Assembly: GCA_963634745.1 (NCBI GenBank)
Contig: CAVHCX010000007.1
Location: 1-64,000, forward strand
Length of the DNA: 64,000 nt
Source of the DNA: CAKRJP01 sp963634745
Lineage (GTDB): Bacteria > Bacillota > Clostridia > Lachnospirales > Lachnospiraceae
Direction of reading: 5' to 3'
In this document: piece by piece, positions 25,311 to 32,769 of the stretch
Layout: each line of letters opens with the position of its first letter
Position numbering within the stretch: position 1 is the first letter of the stretch
Translations under genes and position numbers: made by a program
Notes under the pieces: model-generated
Seen by the model: the letters and a program-made list of their open reading frames with translations, nothing else
Databases searched by the model: none
Told to the model about the DNA's origin: nothing

Positions 25311-26616
25311 CTACATCTATCCTTTCGTCAAAATACCTTGGATAGCGAATGCAGACACGTCTACCTTTACCTTCTTCAGTTTCAGTAACTACATCATAAT
25401 CACTTCCGAAAAGAATTCGCATCCTCTTGCTGGTCTCTTCCACGCCTTGTAATATTCCGTCTTCTGACGCATTACTTCTAAACGGACTAAAATACTGTTC
25501 GATTTTTTCTGCATCGAAGCCTGGACCGTCATCTTCTACATACAAGATCACATCGTCTTCATCGTATGTTCCACTGATCCTTACAGTTCCCCCATTTTCG
25601 TTCATGGCGACTCCGTAATCAATTGCCTGCTGTACAAATACCGGCAATATCTGCTGTGGCGTCTTCCACATCTTTATCTTATGACAAACTTCTATAGAGT
25701 AATTTAGTCGATCTCCCAGTTGCATCTTACGGATCTCAAGGTAACGTCCCACATTGTCAAGCTCCTCTGACAGGGGCCAAAATGTATTTCCACTCCTCAT
25801 GAGATTATTCATGTAATCTGCAAATTTGATCAGAGCTTCATTGGTTTCTAGGGCACCTTCCACCATAGCCATATTAGCAATAGCTGTAACCGTATCCATA
25901 ACAAACTGGGAACTTCTTGCATAGCTCATAGAGGAAATCTTCAGATCCTTGATCTTATTTTGATATTTTAAATTCTGATTTTCTTTATCTAAAGCTTCTA
26001 CCTTTTCTTGATTTGAATATCTATGCTCAATTCTTGCCAGTTCTGTATCCCTCAACTGATTGATCACCATAGTTGCCAGATCTGCTATATCGCAAAACTG
26101 CTTGTAGGTCATCTTCATGGCATCTTTTTTCAGATCCATATCAATGCCAGCCTCAGTCAAAAGCTCATCTCGTTTAAAGATTGTCTCCAAGCGAACGACA
26201 TCGTCCGGGGCATCTGTACATGCAATCTGTCCGCCAATAAATCCTCCTAGGTAATGTCCCTTAACTACTAAAGGAATTGCTACCTCTAATAATCCACAAG
26301 GGCAATAATAAATGCTGGTTTTTTTCGTGGTTGCAGCCTGAATAGCTCCATAAGCATCCGATGACCAACACCCTCTCTCTGTCAGAGGATTCTCTCGAAC
26401 ACACTTGCATAAACTGGTAAAGCAGGTTGGCTCTGTAACAGGCTCTCCTTTATAGTCCACTGTTACAAATGCCAACCCGGTAACTCTGGAAATTGTCTCT
26501 TGAATTTCCTCTAATTTTTCCTTACCAAATAAATGAATAATGTCAAATTCATTGACATTAATGTCATGTTTTTCCGTCCTTTGATCCATAGGATTCGCTT
26601 CGTTGTTTCTTGTCAT
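25285..26616 (-). CDS. PocR-domain sensor with degenerate LytS-type kinase domain
   Basis: Residues ~20-190 form a PocR ligand-binding domain with its cysteine pattern (CFTSLCKCVRE, RGCWSSD, YYCPCGLLEVAIPLVV), used in related loci to sense the diol substrate. A coiled coil leads to a histidine-kinase dimerisation and ATPase region. At the phosphoacceptor position (NPHFLFN in LytS) the sequence is RSSQFVMD, with glutamine 237 replacing histidine. The N-box ENA is QQA (Q330). The G-box DDGPGF is retained. Catalysis is therefore doubtful. No membrane helix is seen. The ATG at 26616 has GGAG; a GTG at 26649 is an alternative start. Confidence 0.85.
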   Translation of the reverse strand: MTRNNEANPMDQRTEKHDINVNEFDIIHLFGKEKLEEIQETISRVTGLAFVTVDYKGEPVTEPTCFTSLCKCVRENPLTERGCWSSDAYGAIQAATTKKTSIYYCPCGLLEVAIPLVVKGHYLGGFIGGQIACTDAPDDVVRLETIFKRDELLTEAGIDMDLKKDAMKMTYKQFCDIADLATMVINQLRDTELARIEHRYSNQEKVEALDKENQNLKYQNKIKDLKISSMSYARSSQFVMDTVTAIANMAMVEGALETNEALIKFADYMNNLMRSGNTFWPLSEELDNVGRYLEIRKMQLGDRLNYSIEVCHKIKMWKTPQQILPVFVQQAIDYGVAMNENGGTVRISGTYDEDDVILYVEDDGPGFDAEKIEQYFSPFRSNASEDGILQGVEETSKRMRILFGSDYDVVTETEEGKGRRVCIRYPRYFDERIDVDVSDSDRR

Positions 26617-26675
26617 TCTTTCATTTCTCCAAGAACACTCTGTGTTCACTTATCCAACTTCTATAGTTGAAATAA

Positions 26676-27791
26676 TTATAACACACTCAGCAAAATCTTT
26701 TCAATGTCAGCCTTTGTATAAACCATTCGTGCCTGTGGAACGCATCCGTCTTTCAGAGCATTCTCACACATCTCCGGCATCTTTGCTTTTACATCTTCTG
26801 CTGAAACCTTACACTCTGTGATTCTAGTCGGCATCTTCATCTCTGCCTTGCATTCATCGATCTTTTCACACAAATGCATAACAGCCACTTCATCGGATTC
26901 CTGGAAGCTTGCAAATCCCATCTTTCGAGCGATGGTTGCATATCTGCTTCTCATATATGCATCCTCAGAATTCTTTTTGATTACTTCATTGAGAATCAAA
27001 GTATTTGCCAAACCATGAGGAATATGGAAGGTACCTCCAAGCTGATGGGCAATAGCATGGTTCATACCAAGTCCTGCTATATTAAATGCACTTCCTGCGA
27101 TATTAGAAGCCTCCTGCATCTTGCCTCTGGCCTCTAAATCCTCTCCTCGATCGTAGCAAGTTTTCAAATACTGGAATACCAGTTCAACACCCTTCTCTGC
27201 CAAAGCATCGGAATATGCATTGGAGTTTTTTGCCACATAAGCTTCCAAAACATGTGTCAAAACATCCATACCCGTGTTAGCCGTAATGGATGCCGGTACA
27301 GACATTGTAAGCTGTGGACAAAGAATTACTTCATCCGGAAGCATATCATGACTTACTACCAGGTGCTTTGTTTCCATTTCCTTATCGGTAATTACAGTGA
27401 CCGAAGTAACTTCTGATCCCGTACCGCTTGTAGTAGGAATGGCTACAAATTTTGGTTTTTTATCATATCCTGATAAAGGAGCGAAATAAATAATTCCCTT
27501 AGCTGTATCAATCGCTGATCCACCACCAAAGGCGATAATAACATCCGGTTGAATGTTCTTTAACAGGGCAACCCCCTTAGCTATGTTTTCAAGGGGTGGA
27601 TCCGGAATGACATCCTTACATACAACTACTTTATTTGACTTACTAATCTTGCTGGTAATCAGATTAACCGTTCCGTTATCAACCAAAAAGCCATCACAAA
27701 CCAACCAGATTTTTTTGTCTGTAAATTTTCTCAGACGCTCCAAGGAGTCCTGTCCGGAGAAAACTCTTGTTTTTATATATACTTGTTTCAT
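26676..27791 (-). CDS. pduQ: Iron-containing alcohol dehydrogenase, PduQ-like
   Basis: It reduces propionaldehyde to 1-propanol and regenerates NAD for PduP. The ATG at 27791 follows AGGG and lies 11 bp after the preceding stop; the longer upstream reading is unlikely. Motifs of group III metal alcohol dehydrogenases are present: FGGGSAIDTAKGI for nucleotide, the metal ligands in DVLTHVLEAY and NHAIAHQLGGTFHIPHG, and PTTSGTGSEVT. At 371 residues it matches PduQ. No obvious encapsulation helix is present at either end. Confidence 0.92.
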   Translation of the reverse strand: MKQVYIKTRVFSGQDSLERLRKFTDKKIWLVCDGFLVDNGTVNLITSKISKSNKVVVCKDVIPDPPLENIAKGVALLKNIQPDVIIAFGGGSAIDTAKGIIYFAPLSGYDKKPKFVAIPTTSGTGSEVTSVTVITDKEMETKHLVVSHDMLPDEVILCPQLTMSVPASITANTGMDVLTHVLEAYVAKNSNAYSDALAEKGVELVFQYLKTCYDRGEDLEARGKMQEASNIAGSAFNIAGLGMNHAIAHQLGGTFHIPHGLANTLILNEVIKKNSEDAYMRSRYATIARKMGFASFQESDEVAVMHLCEKIDECKAEMKMPTRITECKVSAEDVKAKMPEMCENALKDGCVPQARMVYTKADIEKILLSVL

Positions 27792-27802
27792 ATTATTTAA
27801 CC

Positions 27803-29119
27803 CTATCGAATTGAAAATCCATTCGTCAAAATGCATTTTCTCCTTCTAGTGAAATGTCTTGCACTAACTGCTCCTTCACCTGTCACATTTGCTACTGTTA
27901 AAGCAAACGGACTATTTGGCGTTATCAGTCCAACACCACTTAAGCTCGGTCCATTCTTTACAAATACTGCAGTCTGCAATCGCTTAGCAGCCTCGCTCAA
28001 ACGATCAATATCTTTTGAAAAGATTGCTGCTGTATGCTTATAGCGCTGCTCAATGTCAAGGGTCATTTCCAATCCTTCTTCGTAGCTGTCTGCTACTACA
28101 TAAGCAAGAACCGGAGCTCTAAGTTCCTCTGTCACAAATGGATGTGGCAAATCTGCTTCTACAAGAATCAGCTGCACATCACTTTCGTGAGAAATTCCTG
28201 CTGCATCCAAAATTTCTGCTGCGCTCTTTCCAATCCATTTTCTTCTGAGAACCATGTCTCTTCTTAAAATAGCATCCATAAGCTTCTGGCATTCCTCTTT
28301 CGAAGAGATTACTCTCGTCTTATTACGGGTAAATGCCTTCATAAGCTCATCCTTTACTTCTTTTACAACGACTATGGTTTTTTCTGAAGTATGAATTAAA
28401 TTATTATCAAAGGAAGCGCTTCTGAAAATATCAAATGCCGCAGCATTTAAATCTGCTGTTTCATCTACGAGAACAACAGCATTACTCTGACCTTCACCAA
28501 TAACCTTTTTGCCGCAAGATAAGGCTCCCTTAAGAGCTGCTTCTCCTGCATTGCATACAATCATATCTACATCCGGATGATGCATGATTTCCTGTGCTTT
28601 ATCGATGGAGCTTTCATCTAATGCAACCACCAGATTATCAATTCCACAGGTTTCTACGATTGCACTGCTTATAAGACTGGTTACATATTTGGTAGTCTGT
28701 AAGGCTCTAGGATTCGGGCAGATCACTACTGCATTTCCTGCAGCCACCATGCTGATCACGTGATTGATCAAGGAAGCTGCCGGACTGGTTACCGGTTCTA
28801 AGCTACAGATCACGCCAAAGCCACTCAGTTCATAGAGAACCATGCCTCTATCTCCAGTCTTGACTTCTGTGATAAGATCCTCAACTCCCGGTGTATTCTT
28901 AATTGCCGCCTCTAATTTTATTTTCTTATCAGCGTAATTTCCCATTCCGGTTTCTTGTAGAGCAAGCATTGCAATAACGTCTATCTGCTCTGACAGCTTG
29001 CATCTTATGGCTTCTATGATCTCACATCGATCCTCAAGGGATAATGTCTGATAACGCTCGTGAGCATTTCTCACAAACCCAATCGCATCATTGACAGATG
29101 CAAAAATTCCTATTTCCAT
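27803..29119 (-). CDS. PduP-like aldehyde dehydrogenase paralogue lacking the catalytic cysteine
   Basis: The 438-residue protein aligns along its whole length with PduP of the same operon (LQETGMGNYADKKIKLEAA, GVICSLEPVTSPAASLINHVISM, VIGEGQSNAVVLVDETADLN, SLSGVGLITPN). At the active site PduP reads FDNNVPCIAEKE whereas this protein reads FDNNLIHTSEKT, so the nucleophilic Cys is His (codon at 28392-28394). The PduP N-terminal encapsulation helix is also missing. The frame is intact with normal codons, so it is maintained rather than decaying. It may be a structural or regulatory partner of PduP, a shell-associated scaffold, or a binder of CoA or NAD. It ends with a canonical C-terminus. Confidence 0.9.
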   Translation of the reverse strand: MEIGIFASVNDAIGFVRNAHERYQTLSLEDRCEIIEAIRCKLSEQIDVIAMLALQETGMGNYADKKIKLEAAIKNTPGVEDLITEVKTGDRGMVLYELSGFGVICSLEPVTSPAASLINHVISMVAAGNAVVICPNPRALQTTKYVTSLISSAIVETCGIDNLVVALDESSIDKAQEIMHHPDVDMIVCNAGEAALKGALSCGKKVIGEGQSNAVVLVDETADLNAAAFDIFRSASFDNNLIHTSEKTIVVVKEVKDELMKAFTRNKTRVISSKEECQKLMDAILRRDMVLRRKWIGKSAAEILDAAGISHESDVQLILVEADLPHPFVTEELRAPVLAYVVADSYEEGLEMTLDIEQRYKHTAAIFSKDIDRLSEAAKRLQTAVFVKNGPSLSGVGLITPNSPFALTVANVTGEGAVSARHFTRRRKCILTNGFSIR

Positions 29120-29140
29120 AATTAAACCTTTTATGTCCTC

Positions 29141-29413
29141 TTATTGTCCTGAGGTATCAACACTATCGATGATTCCTATTACGGCCATATCAATTGTTTT
29201 ACCACGTTTATCATCATCTACACGAACAGAGGATCCTGTTGCACAGAGAACAAACTCTCCGATTCCGCAACCTACATAATCTACTGCAACCTGCTCTGAA
29301 TCAATATAGCCACCCTCTGCATTTACCCGGCGAACAATCATTAACTTTGTTCCCTCCAGGGTTGGATCTTTGCGTGTAGCAACTACGTTGCCGATTACTT
29401 TTGCTAAAACCAT
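29141..29413 (-). CDS. pduN: EutN/PduN-type pentameric vertex protein (BMC-P)
   Basis: This 90-residue BMC-P (Pfam EutN_CcmL) protein closes the vertices of the icosahedral shell. Motifs: MVLAKVIGNVVATRKDPTLEGTKLMIVR, VAVDYVGCGIGEFVLCATGSSVR and the end KTIDMAVIGIIDSVD. Length is normal. A good GAAAGGAAG site precedes the ATG. It is the only vertex gene in the locus. Confidence 0.95.
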   Translation of the reverse strand: MVLAKVIGNVVATRKDPTLEGTKLMIVRRVNAEGGYIDSEQVAVDYVGCGIGEFVLCATGSSVRVDDDKRGKTIDMAVIGIIDSVDTSGQ

Positions 29414-29435
29414 ACGTTAATACTTCCTTTCTCAT

Positions 29436-30077
29436 CTATTTCTTTCTTCTAGATGATCGTCTCGGTTTAGCCTGGCTCTTTCCCTCAGTTTCCTTCGGTT
29501 TCTTTTCTTCTGCCTTAGCTTCTTCTACTTTCGGTTCTTCTGCCTTAGCTTCTTCCACTTTCGCTTCTTCTGCCTTGGCCTCTTCCACCTTAGCTTCTTC
29601 CGCCTTCGGCTCCTCAATCACTTTCGGTTCTTCTTTTACCGGCTCAGTTTCTGCCTTAGGTGCACTCTTCTTTGAAGTTTCCGTTACCTTCGCAGTCTCT
29701 TTCTTCACCGTTTTTTTCTTCACCGTATAATTTAACTTTTCCGGCTCATCTTCCTCCCAAGCTTGAGGAATCGGCTTCTTGTTAACGGATTGATATGGAA
29801 CCTTAGGATTACAGAAAAGAGTTGACATGCCATCAGAAGGTCTGGCAATCACTGATGCGGAAACAAGATTTCCATACTTGATTCCTGCAGCTTTTGCAGC
29901 ATTCACCGCGGCCTTTACAGCCCCTACGTCACCTACGACTTTGACGGTCATGTATCCGCCGCCCTTGCTATTCTCCAATTCAAGGATTTTTACATTAGCC
30001 GCTTTTACCATGACATCCGCCACTTCGATCGCTGTAGAAATTCCAACGGTTTCTACGAGTCCCAGTGATTCACGCAT
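29436..30077 (-). CDS. BMC-H shell protein with long charged repeat tail
   Basis: Residues 1-88 are a standard BMC-H hexamer domain (SLGLVETVGISTAIEVADVMVKAANVKIL, VVGDVGAVKAAVNAAKAAG). The remaining ~125 residues are extra: a spacer FCNPKVPYQSVNKKPIPQAWEE, a Lys/Thr/Val stretch, a tract of about seven AKAEE/AKVEE-type units, and an extremely basic end PRRSSRRKK. PduK-type shell proteins also carry C-terminal extensions, but not of this sequence. The tail is predicted to be disordered or a single long helix and could tether cargo, membrane or nucleic acid. Ribosome-binding site AGGAGGTG. Confidence 0.9.
   Translation of the reverse strand: MRESLGLVETVGISTAIEVADVMVKAANVKILELENSKGGGYMTVKVVGDVGAVKAAVNAAKAAGIKYGNLVSASVIARPSDGMSTLFCNPKVPYQSVNKKPIPQAWEEDEPEKLNYTVKKKTVKKETAKVTETSKKSAPKAETEPVKEEPKVIEEPKAEEAKVEEAKAEEAKVEEAKAEEPKVEEAKAEEKKPKETEGKSQAKPRRSSRRKK
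29500..29640. repeat. Degenerate ~15/30-bp tandem repeats encoding the Glu-Ala-Lys tail
   Basis: On the plus strand the phrase CTTCTTCTGCCTTAG/GCTTCTTC recurs about every 15 bp with substitutions. On the minus strand it encodes alternating AKAEE and AKVEE units of the tailed shell protein. Such repeats are prone to copy-number change. Confidence 0.8.
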
Positions 30078-30098
30078 CTTTTCACCTCCTCATATTTT

Positions 30099-30623
30099 CT
30101 ATAGTTCTATTTCGATTCCATATTCCAATAATTTCTGTATATATCCCAAAATACAATTTTGATAGCTTTCCGGTTCATTTCCCGTAAATGGACTTAAAGC
30201 ATTCTTAGATAGTACAATGGGTACTGATTCCTCGAATGCTTTCTGAACCAAGGCTACTTCGTAGGTATCCGGAATACACAATGCACACTTAGCGAGAATG
30301 TCCCTCGGCATAGCTGGGAAAATGATTTTTTCATAGCTAAGCGGTTTAGATAGAACTTCTTCCGGCTGGATGATTGTCTCACAGGATTTACAGATAAGCT
30401 GACCTAATATTTCATTCTCCATGAGTTCTTTCGTCACCACAAGGGTTCGATTCTCATCAGAGGATGCAGGTAAGGCTTCCAATGCTGTTTTCAGCTGCTC
30501 CTGGTTTTTTCCAGCTAAAACTACCAAAATCTCCTTTTTTACATTATTCGATTCTGTAAGTTCAAGAGTAAGCTCCATGATCCGCTCAACTAATTTTCTT
30601 AGCTGTGTTTCATTCAGTTCCAT
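30099..30623 (-). CDS. Flavoprotein-like microcompartment-associated protein (PduM-position)
   Basis: The protein has 174 residues. The first ~20 (ELNETQLRKLVERIMELT) form an amphipathic helix like the encapsulation peptides of this locus. The body resembles a Rossmann-like flavoprotein/decarboxylase fold: ILVVLAGKNQEQLKTALEAL, VVTKELMENEILGQLICKS, YEKIIFPAMPRDILAKCALC. PduM occupies this place in classical pdu operons and is needed for microcompartment assembly, but sequence similarity to it is not obvious to me. Ligand and role are unknown. The ATG at 30623 follows AGAGG. Confidence 0.7.
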   Translation of the reverse strand: MELNETQLRKLVERIMELTLELTESNNVKKEILVVLAGKNQEQLKTALEALPASSDENRTLVVTKELMENEILGQLICKSCETIIQPEEVLSKPLSYEKIIFPAMPRDILAKCALCIPDTYEVALVQKAFEESVPIVLSKNALSPFTGNEPESYQNCILGYIQKLLEYGIEIEL

Positions 30624-30685
30624 GGGCACCTCTATGACTAGCGGAGATTAATTTCTTAATCTCCGCCCCGTCCCTTTAATTCTTA

Positions 30686-30970
30686 TTAATCTGCTAATTT
30701 CTTTGGAATAATCTTCTCTGTATCCATGTGTGGACGTGGAATAACGTGAAGAGAAACAACCTCACCAACTGCTCTTGCAGCTGCTGCTCCGGCATCTGTA
30801 GCTGCCTTAACTGCTCCTACGTCTCCTCTAACCATTACAGTAACAAGTCCAGATCCGATTTTCTCATATCCGCATAATGTTACGTTAGCTGCCTTAACCA
30901 TTGCATCTGCTGCTTCAATAGCACCAACAAGTCCTTTTGTTTCAACCATTCCTAATGCATCTGAATTCAT
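30686..30970 (-). CDS. pduA: PduA/PduJ-type BMC-H shell protein
   Basis: This 94-residue hexameric facet protein reads ALGMVETKGLVGAIEAADAMVKAANVTLCGYEKIGSGLVTVMVRGDVGAVKAATDAGAAAA, the standard single BMC domain. The pore loop KIGSG matches diol-permeable PduA hexamers. The C-terminal HVIPRPHMDTEKIIPK is typical. It is probably the most abundant shell protein, having a strong AAGGAGG site. Confidence 0.95.
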   Translation of the reverse strand: MNSDALGMVETKGLVGAIEAADAMVKAANVTLCGYEKIGSGLVTVMVRGDVGAVKAATDAGAAAARAVGEVVSLHVIPRPHMDTEKIIPKKLAD

Positions 30971-31000
30971 AGTAAATCCTCCTTAAAAAAATTATGAATC

Positions 31001-31807
31001 TTAAATGTATGGCTCTGTAGTTGACTGTGGCTCATCGCCCAATGCTCCAAGAAGTTTCTTACCAACTTCGATTGCTGCACGTACAGCCTGACGAACCGCA
31101 CCAGAATCACCTGTAAATGTTAAAATAACCTCGTTTGAGTAGCTGGTTCCACCATTTCCAGGTGAAGAGTAACCAATTACTTCAACGTTTGCTGCCTTAA
31201 CAGCTGTATCTGCTAATACTGCACCAATTGCTGCAGGACCTGCACAAGTCATTCCCCAAGCCTTTCCAAGAGTAGCTCCCATAGCTTTCTCTAAGCAATA
31301 GCTTGCTCTAGCTGTATACTGGAACTCAAGATGTCCGGCATCATTTCCATAAACGTCTCCAAAATATTTAGGAAGTACGCTTAAGGCAATCTCAACAGCT
31401 CTTCTGGCATCTGATACATCCTCAGCACCTATAAGGATCAATGATCCATGTCCGGCACCGCCTTTTGTATCTCTTGGCAACTCAACAGAAATTACTTCTG
31501 TATTTGTAGCCTTAACAGCCTCATCAACTGCCATGATCTGTGGACCTGCTCCTGTACGTCCTCCGATAATACCGATGGAACGGAATTTACCAAGGTTCAT
31601 AATATCTGTGAGCATTGGGTCTACGCTTGCGATTACTAAACCGATTGTATCTCCAATTGATGTTCCTACATACTCTGTAAGTCCAACACCATCTACACAT
31701 CCATCGCATGCTACGGATGTAGAAGATGCGCTAGCAGAAGCTGTCTGGTTTGCAGCGAGTTCGCTAGAAACCTGTTTCATCACTTTTTCAATTAACTGCT
31801 GATCCAT
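31001..31807 (-). CDS. pduB: PduB-like trimeric tandem-BMC shell protein
   Basis: This 268-residue BMC-T protein has two permuted BMC domains, with signature runs GTSIGDTIGLVIASVDPML, ARASYCLEKAMGATLGKAWG, IGGRTGAGPQIMAVDEAVKATN, LPRDTKGGAGHGSL and SGDSGAVRQAV-like end TGDSGAVRQAV. The N-terminal ~40 residues hold an amphipathic helix (DQQLIEKVMKQVSSEL), a Ser/Ala linker and CDGC. In Salmonella the PduB N-terminus ties the shell to the enzyme core, and this helix may do the same. The CDGC pair is unusual. Confidence 0.95.
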   Translation of the reverse strand: MDQQLIEKVMKQVSSELAANQTASASASSTSVACDGCVDGVGLTEYVGTSIGDTIGLVIASVDPMLTDIMNLGKFRSIGIIGGRTGAGPQIMAVDEAVKATNTEVISVELPRDTKGGAGHGSLILIGAEDVSDARRAVEIALSVLPKYFGDVYGNDAGHLEFQYTARASYCLEKAMGATLGKAWGMTCAGPAAIGAVLADTAVKAANVEVIGYSSPGNGGTSYSNEVILTFTGDSGAVRQAVRAAIEVGKKLLGALGDEPQSTTEPYI

Positions 31808-31829
31808 TTTCTCTCCTCCATTTTTTTAT

Positions 31830-32750
31830 TTAGCCTATACGGCAGTTAACGCCGCATTGCTCTACTACTTCTTTTAGTTCGCTGACATAATCTTTATCCA
31901 ACATCTTTACACCATGGAGTTCATAGTCGCGACCTAACATCTTATATTTATTCTCACCCATTGAGTGATATGGCAAAAGATTCACCCCTTGCAGGTTTTC
32001 CTGATTGAGAGTCTTTGCAAACTCTGCAATCTGACGAATCTCTTCTTTTTTGTCATTGAAGCCCGGAATAACTGGCACCCTTACCATTATTTTTGTAATC
32101 TCAGAAACAAGTTTTACTCTCTCGAGAATTTCCTTGTTCGATACGCCGGTAAAATGTGTATGCTTCTGGTCATCTATACTCTTTACATCTGCCAAAGCCA
32201 GATCAATATGAGGGAATACCTTTCGAATCACCTCTTCACTGGCACAGGAAGTTGTTTCTATAGCTGTATTCCAACCCTGAGTATGTGCAGCCTTCAAAAG
32301 TTCAACTGAAAATTCAGACTGCATCAGAGGCTCTCCACCTGATAATGTCAAGCCTCCTCCGGACCTTCTGTAATGTGTGCCATCCTTTTTCAGAATACGA
32401 ATGACTTCTTCTACCGTCATTCGTTTTCCCTTCATAACAAGTGCTCCAACCGGGCAAACCAGAGAGCATTCCCCACAGCCAGTACATTTGCTGTGATCGA
32501 TCATACTTCGATTCTTGGGATCGATTGCTCCCCGTTTGCATGCTGAAATACAAGCACCACAGTGAATGCATTCCATATCATTGTACATAACCACAGGTCT
32601 TAGTAACTGTGATTCCGGATTTGAACACCACTGACAATGTAAGGGGCATCCATTTAAAAACACAATTGTGCGGATTCCCGGACCATCATTCACGGAAAAT
32701 CTTTGTATATCGAACACAAGACCTTCCATGGCATAATCAATCCGCTCCAT
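31830..32750 (-). CDS. Glycyl-radical enzyme activase (radical SAM)
   Basis: It installs the glycyl radical on the dehydratase using SAM and an electron. Residues ~30-45 carry the radical-SAM cluster motif CPLHCQWC. An inserted ferredoxin domain (~60-105) carries two further [4Fe-4S] motifs: CIHCGACISACKRG and CTGCGECSLVCPVG. SAM-binding GGGLTLSGGEPLMQ follows, and later KIMVRVPVIPGFND. At 306 residues it matches PFL-activase-type proteins of diol and choline loci. It lies 19 bp after the dehydratase gene. Confidence 0.95.
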   Translation of the reverse strand: MERIDYAMEGLVFDIQRFSVNDGPGIRTIVFLNGCPLHCQWCSNPESQLLRPVVMYNDMECIHCGACISACKRGAIDPKNRSMIDHSKCTGCGECSLVCPVGALVMKGKRMTVEEVIRILKKDGTHYRRSGGGLTLSGGEPLMQSEFSVELLKAAHTQGWNTAIETTSCASEEVIRKVFPHIDLALADVKSIDDQKHTHFTGVSNKEILERVKLVSEITKIMVRVPVIPGFNDKKEEIRQIAEFAKTLNQENLQGVNLLPYHSMGENKYKMLGRDYELHGVKMLDKDYVSELKEVVEQCGVNCRIG

Positions 32751-32769
32751 ATTAAATATTCTCCTTCAA

